Part shown: piece by piece, positions 9,888 to 21,406 of the stretch
Layout: each line of letters starts with the position of its first letter
How positions within the stretch are numbered: position 1 is the stretch's first letter
Assembly: GCA_025526995.1 (NCBI GenBank)
Contig: JAHLKG010000020.1
Span: 1-64,000, forward strand
Reading direction: 5' to 3'
DNA length: 64,000 bases
Origin: Powellomyces hirtus
Lineage: Eukaryota > Chytridiomycota > Chytridiomycetes > Spizellomycetales > Powellomycetaceae
Notes under the pieces: generated by a model
Told to the model about the DNA's origin: nothing
Databases searched by the model: none
Seen by the model: the letters and a program-made list of their open reading frames with translations, nothing else
Position numbers and translations under genes: made by a program

Positions 9888-10829
9888 CTATCCATCCCAC
9901 CATGCGGTGAGGCCTAAACCTGGCTCCGCAATGGAGACCTGTGATGAAGAGTCTAGTCAGGAACTGAGGCCGGCACTGATACCAGTAGGCATGGCAACGC
10001 ACCATTAGCGAGTACGGAGCCGCCCGCTTTACTTCCTGGTCGCCCTGCCGCACTGGACCGACATCCACAAACTGTTCCACCTCGAGTCGGAACCGGATTG
10101 GTTCGTCAATGTCCATGTAGAGGTCGTTGCCTTCGTATCGCCACACCCATAGCTTCTCCTCTTCATCGCTACAATGCCAATGTGAGTGACACTCCTCGAA
10201 CATTGTACACCAAAAGAACCTCGTGTGCCACATCGCAACTTACAATTCCGTTCCAGGCTGCATGAAAGCTGGCGGAATCAAGATGTCATCGAAGAATTCC
10301 ATCGAAACTACAAGGAGGATGCACGCGTGAATACTCGCTATTCCGGTTGCGCTAATGAGTAACTGTAGAGCGTCATACCTCTGACGCCTTCTATCGGATC
10401 ATTCTTGGCCACCTTTCCTGTCAAAATCTCCCCTTTGAATGGACGATATACTACAAGTCTGAACGTCACTTAGAAAAAACCCAAAGATCAATCAAACGTT
10501 CTGCCTAACCCGAGCCTCATGTTCCCTATGGTCTTCTGGGATTCACCTTTGCTTTGTGACGATCCATCTTGCACCATGTGCACGATCTCATCAGAAGCCT
10601 CTATCACATCCCATACTCGTATTCCCAGACCAACATTGTGCAAGATCTGCGCGGAATTCCTAGCGTTAGAAGCGATTGCACAAATCAAATGAGATACTGG
10701 CACACGAATGAATAACACCTTGTTAGCATATTTTGCGTTCAATTCGTCTACGAGCGCTTGCGCGCGGGGCTTCCGGAAGTCTGCTGGATGCGTGCGGACA
10801 TTGTCGCGCATTAATGTGAGAACAAACAT
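9888..10829 (-). CDS. RPC25: RNA polymerase III subunit RPC25/Rpc8 (POLR3H)
   Basis: Six exons: 10829-10719, 10646-10547, 10468-10379, 10307-10244, 10168-10003, 9938-9888; 193 residues, all phases consistent. It is the Pol III counterpart of Rpb7, forming the stalk with Rpc17 and acting in initiation. The N-terminal Rpb7-like part shows MFVLTLMRDNVRTHPADF, then DELNAKYANK spliced to LHNVGLGIRVWDVIEASD. The C-terminal OB/S1 part has TFRLVVYRPFKGE, MEFFDDILIPPAF, EEEKLWVWRYE and DLYMDIDEPIRFR. The tail APYSLM is spliced to SIAEPGLGLTAWWDG, matching the family end exactly. The exon 1 donor (GTGTTA) is weak but forced by phase and homology. It is head to head with URI, whose product helps assemble RNA polymerases. 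Confidence 0.9.
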
Positions 10830-11095
10830 ATGGCTGTGATCGCCGTGACAAGGTGAAAAATTAAGGAGTCGGAGAGAGTATGTGGAGGAGCTATGACCAA
10901 TATCGCCAAATAGTTTCCTCCAGCTAGCCAGTCCTAGTAAGGTGCTGCTTTGCAAAAAAGCGAACATGTCAGTCAAACAATGCATTGACAGTGGGAGGTG
11001 TTGTTGCCGTGCCAACACGTCGCGCAGAATCCTGTCAAAACGCACTTCGGTCACTATCGATTTGCATTGACAGTATTTGAATACCAACTGCCGAA
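10830..11095. promoter_or_regulatory. Shared divergent promoter of RPC25 and URI
   Basis: Only 266 bases separate the two start codons, so both promoters lie here. Beyond CG-containing stretches and short A/T tracts no named element is clear. Confidence 0.55.
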
Positions 11096-13306
11096 ATGTC
11101 GACCATGAGAGACACAGAAGAAGCCTCCGCGGCTATTATGAGACGATATAAGCAAAAGCTTCAAGAGGTTTGTAACTGGCTTTTTTGCCTCAAATACAGT
11201 TGGACCATGTGACTTACCCACCATTGGAAGATGATTTCCACCACGGAGAGTAACATCGAGCATTGGGAGAAGTACGATAAGGACTATGTGAAGCTGGTGG
11301 ATTTCATGCAGGATGCTGTGACAACGACACAAAAAGATGTCAAGGTAAACATGTGCACACTTAATATTTGTCAAACTCGACTGATTAACGAAACTTCTCG
11401 GAAAGTAGGTTCCTTTTGGGCCGTTTGCCTTCATACCGGGCCAGCTATTTCACACCAACGAAGTGACTGTGCTACTGGGGGACAATTGGTTTGCCGAGCG
11501 CTCGGTTGCGGAAGCTATAGAAATAGTTGGAAGACGGCGGGAATGTAAGCTATACCGTCACACTTTTCGCACTTTGTGGCACTTGGCTGACAGGGTTGAC
11601 CACTTCACAGACACTTCCGAGCAGCTGGAATCACTCAAGGGAACTCTGAAGGACCTAAATGCGCGTGCAAAGTTGGCCGGCATGGGCGTGAAAGGCGCGT
11701 TGGGGGATCATCAGCTTGAGAATTCCCGCATTGATGACGATGGAGACGAGGTCAACGAGGAAGGTTTGAAATTTGTGGAAATCCGAGAAGGGTACGAGGA
11801 AGTTGGGCCAGAAGACAAAGACCGGGGTAAATCGCGCATCGAAGCCTCTGTTGAAGCGAAAGCGGAATCCTTAGAGTCACCAACGAAGTTAGGCGACTTT
11901 GAGCAACGACTCTTTGAACGCATCGCCGAGTTGGAGCGCAAAGAGACTTTGGGATACGACGAGGACAGCGATGATGAGGAGGGAGAAGACGAAGACGAGT
12001 ATGGTGATGAGGACATAGCTGCAGACTCTGATGAGGAACGCAGATTCGAAATCATGGATGACGATGACGACGACTACAATGACGGTGTCAGCAGCGGTAT
12101 CAGTCGGCCAGGAGGTCTTCGACCGAAGTCATCCAAAGGGCCTACCACTGCCAAGCATGTCCGCTTCTCCAACGACACGATTGCTGAGTCCCAGCAACAA
12201 CCACAGCCCGCAATTAGAAGCCCAGCCGACATATATAAACAGATGGCCGTACATGCCAAGTCGGGATCCACGGCGGCAGCAGCAGTAAACCCACCGCCGC
12301 TTGCGGCCCCGCACCGTCCAACGCACAATCCTTCTCTCAACGACCTTGTCATAGAACATGATGGCATCGATTCGATCGACGAAAGCGACACCGACGATTT
12401 CCTTTTTGGACGCGAACTGCTGAGTGAATATCACCGTAAGCGGAATTTAATGCTCCAGGCCGATACCGTCAACCCGTTGACGCCAGAGGATGAATATGTG
12501 CGTGCAAAACCACATTTCCACGACGAACATGAATGTACGAAAGCTAACTCGTTGCCCCCTGCAGATGGCGCAGGAAGAAACCAATCAGAATCGGGATGCA
12601 AACATTTCTCGTTTCCGCGCTGCGCGCATGGCCATTCGCCAAGCGGTAGAGAATGCAATTGAGATAGAGCCACCAGTTCAGGTATATTGCGTCTTATTCT
12701 TCTCTCACAATCCGATGCCTAACACAGCTCTCCCGGTAGTCGAAAATACAACGCGAAACACAGGAAGTCGAGCAGCCTTCTACTCCCGAATCCAAAATAG
12801 AGGACCTGTCAAAGAAAACAATGAAGACAGTGCTGACGCCTAACACCACCCCGCGGGTGTCGCGATTCAAGGCTGCGCGAATGGCTGCTACCGAGTCGCC
12901 GGCTACATCCTCATCGGCGCCCACCGTGCAGAATCCGCAGCCAAATGAAATGGATGATGAGCAGGAGGTCAGTTATTAGGTTACGCATTATGCATGGAAC
13001 TTGAAAAGCACGTGCTGACGGGACACTTTTTCTCTTGCAGCAACAGCCACGGAAGGTGACACGAGCAACGGCAGTCCCCGTGGTCGGCCGAGGTAAGCCG
13101 ATACCGGAGATATCAAAGCCAGATTTTGAGTCCCGAGCGATATCAGCTGCTCCATCTTCCACCGAGGGAAAGCCAGATGAGGTGGGCTCATTAGTACTAA
13201 TGTCTCGTGGCACACAAAATTTACTTGCCTTACTAAGGTGGTTTAACCACAGCCGGGACCAAGGAAGATGTCACGTTTCAAAGCGCAGAGAATGGGTCTC
13301 GAGTGA
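11096..13306 (+). CDS. URI1: URI/Bud27-like unconventional prefoldin (RPB5 interactor)
   Basis: Seven exons: 11096-11167, 11231-11344, 11409-12497, 12565-12681, 12764-12967, 13041-13181, 13253-13306; about 596 residues. URI/Bud27 is a prefoldin-like chaperone that binds Rpb5 and R2TP and is needed for assembly of RNA polymerases I-III. The prefoldin core spans WEKYDKDYVKLVDFMQ, PFGPFAFIPGQLFHTNE and TVLLGDNWFAERSVAEAIE. An acidic middle follows (EDSDDEEGEDEDEYGDED), then KHVRFSNDTI. Exons 4, 5 and 7 each encode a copy of SRF(K/R)AxRM, the repeated motif of the fungal URI C-terminal domain (DUF3835). A possible intron at 11545-11593 would break phase, so that stretch is read as coding. The protein ends right after the third copy. 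Confidence 0.87.
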
Positions 13307-15131
13307 TGTGTCTTTATACCCTCACTACAATCAGCCTCTCATATCCATCACCCGGAGATATATGCATACAGTTACTGCTTTCATTCGGCAAGTTGTGAAT
13401 GGTATAGATCCCCACCAGTGTACATGGTTGTTTGAATGGTGAATTGCAATGAGATAAATTATCATATCAAACTTGCGACCAGCGCAGCCGCGGTCATAAA
13501 TGAGCGTCAAACAGCGCTCCCTTACCAACCAGCTCGGTCACTCCTCCTTTCACCAAGCCTTTCCACTCTCGCCCTCTCCCCGCCGAGCCGTCCTCACTCT
13601 CGTCACTGTCTCTTCGATGGCCGGCCTCTCGCCTTCAAGAATATTAGGTCTCTTGATTTACAGAGTATGGGGATCCTCTAGTTGACACCCGGATGCAATG
13701 TATCAAGGTAGCTTCCACTGTTTTTTGGTTTCTCCTTGCCTGTGGTTGAGGCGCCAGTCGTTTTCCAGGCGCGTCTACTGCCGCCGGGACAGTCAATTTG
13801 TTTCGCCTAGTGTGATCGTATGTCGGTTCTCGGCAATACTCAACTACTCGAGAATGGCATTCAGAACCACTGGCTTCTGCGCCCATCGACTGAGATATCG
13901 AGATATCATCACCTTGGCTCTCCGAAAGTGGTGGAAATGTTTGCCAGAGGTGTTTGAGGCCGTAAAACAGAACTCGTTGGCGCACGTGGTTTTCGAGTTG
14001 CAGAATCAAGCACCCAGTTCTCGATACCCTTTGCTGACGGCACACTCTCTGGATATGTACACTGACGTAGCGACCTCTAGAAGGCTGCTCCAGCTCTCTC
14101 CGTATTGGTAGTGTGGCTGATATCATCGTCTATCTATCGGTCCGCGGTGGCAGCGCAGGGCCTATGAGTTCCTATTGGCAAGGTGAAGCTGCAATGCCAG
14201 TCCGCCTTCGGATGTATGCGGAAGGCGCTTCGTTCAGGAAACTGGTTCTGCATGCGGTTACTATCATGTGGTTGCTTGGTCTTGGCGTGGGCTCGGTGAG
14301 TGAAGTCGGCATGCGTTTATATCGCCTCAACAAGGCAATTCTCGTGGTTGTACAGTTGCTTCAAGAACTCGAAATCGGGCGACCACTGCAAGAATTTTCG
14401 AAGACGATCGAAATCTGTCGGGGCCCGAGACAACAACAGCAATTCCTTTTTGAAGACGCTTGCAATCTGTCGGGACCAATTTGATTTAGAAGAGTACACG
14501 ATATTAATGAATACCCATTGGCTGTTATTCTCGCTTGCTTTGTTTTATGTTTATCAATTGCACGACAACCTCTGCAAGCCTCTCTGCTCTTCATGGTATA
14601 ATCTGTCTGAAGGCAATCCCAACAACTTGCTCGCTTTGTTTCATGTGTATTAGTTGCATGACAACCTCTGCGAACTTCCATTCTCCAAGCCGTTCTTGAC
14701 TTCATTTGTCCCAAGTGAATCCCGGCAACTCGTTCTCTTTGTTTTATGTGATCCATTACACGACAATCTCTGCACACTTCCATTCTCTTAGTCGTTCCAT
14801 GTGGGTTTATTCATTCCATCAGTCACTCAGTGGGCTAAGCTGCAAATGGAGTGCGCCGTGGCCTGGTTGAGGCGAGGCGAGTCGCAAGAAAGCAGCCTCT
14901 TTCTCCGATTGGCGCGTGGGTATGTGCAGCGCTTCACCAATTCTAACCTCATTTTTCGATTATCATGGAAACAACTCGACTCAAATCAGACTGCACTACG
15001 ACTCGAACAAGGACCATGCATTTCTGCAAACGTTAGCTTTTTCTTGGTAAAATGCTGCGTCTTATTGGCAATTCACTACATATGTACAAGCACACTTTAC
15101 TAACGTACATGTGTACAATACAATCCCACTT
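13307..15131. other. 1.8 kb gap, no supported gene
   Basis: A 137-codon plus-strand frame at 13698-14111 and a longer minus-strand frame over the same bases (14126-13644) overlap. Neither has a domain I recognise, so neither is called. The 14.5-14.8 kb part is a tandem repeat, listed separately. Confidence 0.4.
14510..14800. repeat. Three imperfect ~100-bp tandem repeats
   Basis: The core CTTTGTTTTATGT followed ~15 bases later by CACGACAACCTCTGC recurs with anchors near 14537, 14633 and 14736 (periods about 96 and 103). Copies 2 and 3 also share CTTCCATTCTC downstream. Differences are mostly substitutions, so the array is not recent. Confidence 0.65.
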
Positions 15132-17951
15132 TCACTCGGTACTCAGCCTCGCCGCACGCTCACGAATCCTCTGCGTCTGACTTACCTTCAGCAACCGCTC
15201 GGCAGTTACCTCACCCGCCACAACTGCCGCCAGAATCAACGACGACTCCTCCACCTTCTCGAGCGGATCAATATTTTGGCGAACAACAGTATCTACCAGC
15301 GTCTCATCAAAGCAGTGCGTCACAGCAAGCACGACATGCAGCACCGCATGCTCAATCGCCATGGAGCCAGACCGAGACAGCGCATCAAGGAGATCGAATG
15401 CTTGGTTACGCTCGATGGTCTTGTCGGCGGCGGAGAGGGAGTTGGTAGTGGGCGCGGCCAGGATGGATTGGCTGCGAGTGCGTGTCCAGGTTTCCCCCAG
15501 CTTAATAACAGTTGGACGCAGCGCGTTGGCAGTGTCGAGTTTACGCAAATTCTCGTCAAGCTTAATTGGAAACTTCGTGAAGTCCACCCCAGAGTCGCCG
15601 GAGCCACTTTCGGCACTTTGGTCGTGAAGACCAAAGTTGGACTCCGGTTGCTTCAACTCGATCGGATCTCGTCCTTGAGAGCTCAAGGCATCCAACTGCG
15701 CTTGCTCTGGCATTGGAACGCAACTTGGAACGGGTATACTTCCCTCCGCCTGCATTCGGAATTGCGTGGAGCCCGTCGAGCTGCGCGCCATGGGAGCTGC
15801 TGGAGCACGCACCGCTGCCATTTTACGCGATACATGAAACTCCGGAAGGGGAGCGCTGCCCCCGGTTGCTCCAAACGCGCTAATCCCCGGAGCCTGAGGG
15901 AGGATGGGGCTTCCAAACAGACCCGTACTCGAGGCGGCCGCTCCAAACGACTGCGCTGCCTGCGGCGCATTGGCTAAGTTGTGGAGTTGGTTAAAGCGCG
16001 CGCGGTCTAGCTCATTTTCGATGTCCTGTGCGCCGGTGCCTTTGATGGCATCCTTGATCTTGACCACATACTCCCGCACTGCTTCCAATTTCGCGGCAGT
16101 GCTTGACTCCACATCACCGTCAAACCGCAGCAGGTCGCTAGGGATCTGGTACTTTGTAAAAAGCTGCATCAGGTCCTGGGTCAACCGAATCTCTTTTGTC
16201 AACGAGTCGGCAGGGAGATTGAGCAGCAACTCCAGCTGAGGTTTGATTTCTACTACACAGATGCCGAACAGCGTGCTTTCGAGCTGGAGTGCACGCATGG
16301 CTTTTGCGAACTTTTGCTGCTCAGGCGAGAGGGAGTCGATGGCATCTTGAAATTCCTTCGGGGTAGGGATCAGTTCCAACAGCAGCGGGATATTGAGATC
16401 GTCTTTGTTCTGAACGATGATGGCTGCTTGCGGTTGGAAGTCGGTGACCGATACAATTCTTCCTGCCATCAAAATGAACGAACTGAATTGCCGTGCTCGA
16501 GCCTTGAGCGACAGTGACAAGGGTCCCGATTCTGAAAATTGGTGGAGTAGGCAGCCGTGCAGTATGCGCTTGCCAGAGAATGGTACCCTGGTCGCCGCAT
16601 TGATGGAAATATACATCACCGGCGTCTCATTTTGCTCAAAGGTGTAAGAATGCGAGTCCACCATAGGCGCAACGCCACCGGAAGCGTCATTGTTATCAAG
16701 CTCGATGCTAATAATGCCTTCGGGCGAATGATTTGGCCGCTGAACGGCAAAGCAAAAGGCAGCCGGCACATACTGTGGCTTGAACAATTTTTGATTGTTA
16801 AACCGGACAAGCTGTGTGAAGTCTTCGGGTTGCAAGCTGTGCCCGATGGCGGCGATCAACTGATTCCGCAACATACTTTCAACCGTGTCCACGGAACTGG
16901 CATAGGTGGCGGAAAGCGACATAGCGTGCTGCAGTGTGACCATGAGTTTGCCTTCTACGGTGGTGATCAGTTTCCCAGAAGAAACCGCTTTGTCCACCAT
17001 TTGAAACTTCTCTTCCAAGCTGCGCCTTTGCTCTTGGAGGAACAGGCCAAGATCTGCCGGCGATAACATAACTGACGCGCCATCGGACCGCTTCTCGAAG
17101 AGCGGCACTACGGGAACAAAAGTACCCCGTCCGGAAAGGGCCTCCAAATCGATCGCACTGCCGCCGTGAATTGGCCGCTCTGCGAGGTCCACAAAGTAAT
17201 CGAGCACACTTTGTGACCATTGATAGAACTTGGTATAGTATTCCATGACGGCAGTGACGGCCGGATTACGGCGGGGCGTATGACATTTTTCGTCGGTTCT
17301 GTCAATGTGAAATGTAAACGGCTCTTGCGGGTCGTTGTACATGTTTGACAGCAAACATGTGATATTGACATCCAGGGGAGCTTTCACGGCGGATGGATAA
17401 GCTGGAGACACTTGCTTAACTGCTGTCATGAGCTCACAGGCCCGCTCGGCGTTGGTTAGCACAGTCGACGACGCTACGTCTGTTCCAAAGAATATGGACA
17501 GCTTATAATGTACGATGAACTGATACACGTATTCCTTGACCGTCGTCACAAATTTGCTCTTGATGGCGGAATGGTTGTTTAGCCTCGATGACTCAACGCT
17601 GGTCTCCACCGACACTGGCGCCTCTTCTCTCCGTTCCTCCTCTCGCAAAAAGTCACACCTCTCTTCAGCCTCAAACCTCAAAGTCACCCCTGCTCTTTGC
17701 TCGGGTTCCAGCGCTCTCCACTCTCGAACTTTGTCCAAAACATGCTGGTTGAGGCCGAGCAGCTCGAGACAGGTCCACTGTGCGTTGAAAGATGCTGTTG
17801 TGAGGAACTCAGCGAGTAGGTACTTGTCAGAGTAGGTGTGAGTTACATTTGTCGCATAGGTTGGAGATCGGGTCGAATCTAGAATGAGCTTGATTCGGGC
17901 AAGCGCCTCGTCGACCTTTTGTTCGTGGATCCACATGTCGCTGGACGTCAT
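15132..17951 (-). CDS. Unrecognised large soluble protein, single exon, 939 aa
   Basis: One uninterrupted 939-codon frame, unusual in this intron-rich window. I do not recognise the family. The N-terminal ~330 residues look helical and folded. A middle part has well-formed alternating hydrophobic strands (PVMYISINAATRVPF, FSSFILMAGRIVSVTDF). A helical block follows (KAMRALQLESTLFGICVVEI, LTKEIRLTQDLMQLFTKYQI), then a Gly/Ala/Pro/Met linker around residues 660-760 with FG/LFG repeats, and a C-terminal helical domain ending at RERAARLSTE. No signal peptide, membrane segment, zinc site or nucleotide-binding motif is visible. Regular amphipathic structure and balanced codon use argue for a real gene. 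Start: first ATG after a TTC/GAA tract on the 5' side. Function unknown. Confidence 0.75.
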   Translation of the reverse strand: MTSSDMWIHEQKVDEALARIKLILDSTRSPTYATNVTHTYSDKYLLAEFLTTASFNAQWTCLELLGLNQHVLDKVREWRALEPEQRAGVTLRFEAEERCDFLREEERREEAPVSVETSVESSRLNNHSAIKSKFVTTVKEYVYQFIVHYKLSIFFGTDVASSTVLTNAERACELMTAVKQVSPAYPSAVKAPLDVNITCLLSNMYNDPQEPFTFHIDRTDEKCHTPRRNPAVTAVMEYYTKFYQWSQSVLDYFVDLAERPIHGGSAIDLEALSGRGTFVPVVPLFEKRSDGASVMLSPADLGLFLQEQRRSLEEKFQMVDKAVSSGKLITTVEGKLMVTLQHAMSLSATYASSVDTVESMLRNQLIAAIGHSLQPEDFTQLVRFNNQKLFKPQYVPAAFCFAVQRPNHSPEGIISIELDNNDASGGVAPMVDSHSYTFEQNETPVMYISINAATRVPFSGKRILHGCLLHQFSESGPLSLSLKARARQFSSFILMAGRIVSVTDFQPQAAIIVQNKDDLNIPLLLELIPTPKEFQDAIDSLSPEQQKFAKAMRALQLESTLFGICVVEIKPQLELLLNLPADSLTKEIRLTQDLMQLFTKYQIPSDLLRFDGDVESSTAAKLEAVREYVVKIKDAIKGTGAQDIENELDRARFNQLHNLANAPQAAQSFGAAASSTGLFGSPILPQAPGISAFGATGGSAPLPEFHVSRKMAAVRAPAAPMARSSTGSTQFRMQAEGSIPVPSCVPMPEQAQLDALSSQGRDPIELKQPESNFGLHDQSAESGSGDSGVDFTKFPIKLDENLRKLDTANALRPTVIKLGETWTRTRSQSILAAPTTNSLSAADKTIERNQAFDLLDALSRSGSMAIEHAVLHVVLAVTHCFDETLVDTVVRQNIDPLEKVEESSLILAAVVAGEVTAERLLKVSQTQRIRERAARLSTE

Positions 17952-17954
17952 TGT

Positions 17955-18012
17955 TTCTTCTTTCTCTTTCTCTTCCTCTTTCTCTTCTTCTTCTTCTTCT
18001 TCTTCTTCTTCC
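17955..18012. repeat. TTC/CTTT microsatellite in the presumed 5' UTR of the 939-aa gene
   Basis: A pyrimidine tract with about ten TTC units and TTTCTC interruptions starts four bases upstream of the minus-strand ATG, so the 5' leader of the 939-aa gene is purely GAA/AAAG on its sense strand. Remaining bases to 18311 show nothing else. Confidence 0.7.
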
Positions 18013-18311
18013 TGTACAGTACGGTAATCGCAGATTCAATGGACGACGTGTGACAGACGGACGCCGGACGCGCGAATGTTCTGAGTTTGGTGTTTCAAAT
18101 GAGCAGGAAACAAACAACAACCAGGGCCCCTCCCTTGTGAAGCATGAAGCAAAGATACGTTATTGTGTTGACAAAAGTGTTCAGGAAATCTCAGCTCCAA
18201 GTCCAGCTTTCTGCAAGGTTTCTGAACAAAAGTTCTATACCCATCAGGCACCATTCTACAGATTTACAAGGCTAGACAACCCCAATCCCATCCCCGTCCT
18301 CCTCCCCCCAC

Positions 18312-20688
18312 TTAGAAGTTCTCCATCCGAAACACAAACCTACAGTTTGTACTTGCTGTCGTCTTCCTTGACAGCTCCCACAACTCCTCCGCTAAAATCT
18401 CCGGCCCACAAAAGAAAACCCCCACCGTACCCCCTGCAAACGTCGCGGCCGTTTGCTCGAAAACTTCGGCCCAGTCCGGTCGCCCCCAGTAAGCTTCTCG
18501 TGTCAGTCCCGTGAGTACCGATGCGCGCGATTCATTTCGGAGAAGTTGGAGTCCTTTCCAGAGGAGTACGGAGCGGACGTCGCGGGAACTGTTGGCGGAG
18601 GTTATGAAGGTGTGGATGCGGACTAGGTTGTCGGTGGATTCGGATTCGATTGTTTTGAGGAGCTTTGTGAACCAGCTGGAGTGTGGAGTGATGGTGGGGG
18701 TGCATGGATTGCATAATGTTGGTGGGAAAAGTCGGAATGGGTGTCCTAAAATTGAACGAGTGACTTTACCTGAATGCTCCTCGGGACCGGTTTATCCAGT
18801 AAAAGTCCACTCTCTGCAATTTGATCGTCGGCTGCTCCCGTTTTTCCAGAATCCTGATCTGCATATCCCTCAAAATGGACGCAAAAGGCGTCACCCCAAT
18901 CCCCGTCCCAATCAACATCAAATTCTCAAAATCATCATAATGCTGGCTCGGCGCACCCAGCGGTCCATTCACGTGAACATCATGCAACAACTCTGGTTGA
19001 CACCGCGCCAACTTCAACACCTCCCCAGTCCAGTCCCCATTGCACCGGATGTACACGACGAGGGTATTGTCGAGCGGGCTACTGGTCAGAGTGAAGGGGT
19101 GCCATTCGAACTTGGAAATTGCTGGGAATTTAAGGTAGATGTATTGTCCGGGGCGGTATTGGCGATTTCTTTGATTGCGAGGGGTCAGGACGATTTTGAC
19201 AGTTTTTTCCGCTTGCACTTCCAGTTCTGTTATGTCGTATTTGACGAAAACGCCCCGATAGGTACGGAGAACACGTTCACCGAGGTAGATTAGGAGGGGG
19301 AGGCCAAGGTATATGAACATGTGTGGGAATTGAACCCATTGCCATGTTCCGTGGACAATTTGGCAGGCGGCAAAGATGATGAAGGCGTGGTGGCTATACC
19401 AGAAGAGGTTGTAGTGGCGGCGACGGATGGATGGGTGGGAGAAAACGGCGCAGATGATCAGGGCGAGGATGCTCAAAACCCCAGTAAGGCCTGGGACGGT
19501 TGTGAAGAGAAGTTCGGAGTAGGATGGGTTTGAGGGGAATTTCCTACCCAGGATGAGGGAGTTAACAGTGGCCAAGTCGGTCAAATCGCCCAGGGTCTTG
19601 AAGGTGCTGAAGAGATGACTGCATGCGTGTCCGGTTGCGGCCATGACGACTATGTATCCCACTACTTGGTGGAATAGGATTGCATGGTCGAATGGGATGA
19701 CGTTTTCCAACCAGGTCGCTCGGGCGTTTGTGAGAAGGGTTCGTGACATTGTGATGAAGAGGAGAGGGATATTGAAGTATAGGATTCCAGCAAACCCTTT
19801 GGCAACTGGAACACCATGCCCAAGTGATCCAACTATCTCTTTTTTGTTCCAGAAGAGCGTAAAGTACGTTGCAAACATTCCGCAATTGATGAGGACGTAC
19901 GCGGCAATGCACCACGCTTCCCGCGCATGTAACGACAGGAATACCATTATTCGTCGGTAAATACTCCATTTCTTCGGATCAACAATGTCTTCCTCATCCG
20001 TCAGTGCGTAGTTACTTCTCAACAAGAAGTTGACCGCTTTGCGTTCCGCGAAAAGAGGGTTCAGCATCGCATCATTGGTATCCACCGAACTCTTGAATTC
20101 GTCGAATGAAATCCTGTTATCATTGTCCACATCCATATGTCTCATCAAACACTCGGCCACGGCGGCTAGCTCCATCTGCGAGAGCTGAAGCGCATTGTCC
20201 AGTGCCGAATTTTGGATTGTTGCGCAAATCTCGTCCCGGACAATGAACCCCGTTCCCCCGACATCAATCATGTTGAACACGAGTCGAGCTTTGGCGTCTT
20301 TGTCCACGTTCTCGCAGTTTGGACTCAGCAATGCGATATTGGTCAATAGTTTTGCTACATGTACTTCGTATCTCGGTTCATTGCCCGGCCATCCGAATAC
20401 TTCAGAGATGCTGAACAATGACCTGAGTGTATCCGTAACCCGTTGGGAATCCTGTTGCAACTCGATTGCTGGTAACACCTCTGCCAACTCGGACTGGGTT
20501 AGGACGAGGACTTTTTCCACACCGCGATCTGCGTGTTCGTCGCTGGCGTAGTAGATATCTTTGTAATCCCTGACGAGATCATCCATCTTTGCCCAGTCCA
20601 TGTACGAAAAGGCTTTGACGGCCTGTTTGAGCCGAGAGGCATCGCGATTGAGTGTAGTCTTTCGGGGGAAGGTTAGGCGGTTCCGCAT
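18312..20688 (-). CDS. EF-hand NADPH oxidase (NOX5/Rboh-like)
   Basis: Two exons, 20688-18770 and 18675-18312; 760 residues. It transfers electrons from NADPH through FAD and two hemes across the membrane to oxygen, giving superoxide. The N-terminal ~220 residues are cytosolic and carry two EF-hands. The second (D186-V-D-N-D190 ... E197) is canonical and the first (D142 ... E153) is partial. The ferric-reductase transmembrane domain has both bis-histidine pairs: ILFHQVVGYI ... ATGH and FWYSHHAFII ... IVHG, each with 13 residues between ligands. FAD binding is at WHPFTLTSSP, NADPH binding at IGTGIGVTPFASIL, and the terminal VFFCGPEILAEEL ... FRMENF is the usual oxidase end. Calcium control is implied by the EF-hands. 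A second flavocytochrome gene lies just upstream in the same orientation. Confidence 0.88.
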
Positions 20689-21406
20689 ATTACTTTTTTT
20701 CTCTTCTGCTGGGCCAACGCCTTGATGTGCAAAATGTAAAAAAGAGAAGCAGGAATTGCTATGGGCAGTTTGTCTTAAATCCCGGTGCTTCTTTGGGTGA
20801 CAAATAGCTTGTTTCCTTTTAAATGCTATCTGGAAAATAATCGCCAGACGTTTGGGTATAGATACTGGAACACGGAATGATTCTAAACATAGTAAACCGA
20901 TGCTTTTGAGTTATCCGACATTCATCCGGTGTGATGACAGTTTAAAAACTGTATGTCTGATTGCTAAGCAAACTCCGACGTGAACCTCCGAATTAAATGC
21001 CCGTTGCGCGGTAGAAGGGACGGATACGCCAAAGACACCCTCGGCCGCATGATGCCGGCAACTGCAAGCCCCAAGCAGTGAAAACTTTCGGGATGTTTTA
21101 CATTTCATTGTGGAGTGAAATATATAACTCCAAGGCTATAGCGTGTTTTGGGAATTTGCAATGCGGCCGACAAGGCGGCTGACAGGGCCCGCAGGTACAT
21201 AACTATGCAAATCTACACACTTGCGTTGCATGTGAGAAGTGGTAACTTGAACATGATATGTAACTGTGGTACTGCGACACCCCAAAATTGCAGAAAGAGC
21301 CATCAGTAATTCCGCGGAAAGGATGCTTTTGTTTTCGACACTGCTCTTAACTGATATATGCACACAGAGTCCACCATTCGCTATATACAGGGCAGATTCC
21401 CACTAC
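20689..21406. other. Intergenic between the two flavocytochrome genes
   Basis: AT-rich, about 720 bases. It must hold the NADPH oxidase promoter and the 3' end of the upstream gene. No open frame with recognisable content. Confidence 0.4.

Noticed and set aside
11545..11593. Possible intron in URI exon 3 (GTAAGC ... ACAG)
   Set aside because: Removing it breaks phase with both flanks, while the unspliced frame is open and helical through the region.
13669..13681. Thirteen bases identical to a common cloning-vector polylinker (BamHI/XbaI region)
   Set aside because: The match breaks off on both sides and is short enough to occur by chance; no other vector sequence is nearby.
20689..21406. 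Possible shared exon linking the two flavocytochromes into one gene
   Set aside because: The upstream gene has its own oxidase-type end and stop at 21407 and the downstream gene has its own start and EF-hand N-terminus.
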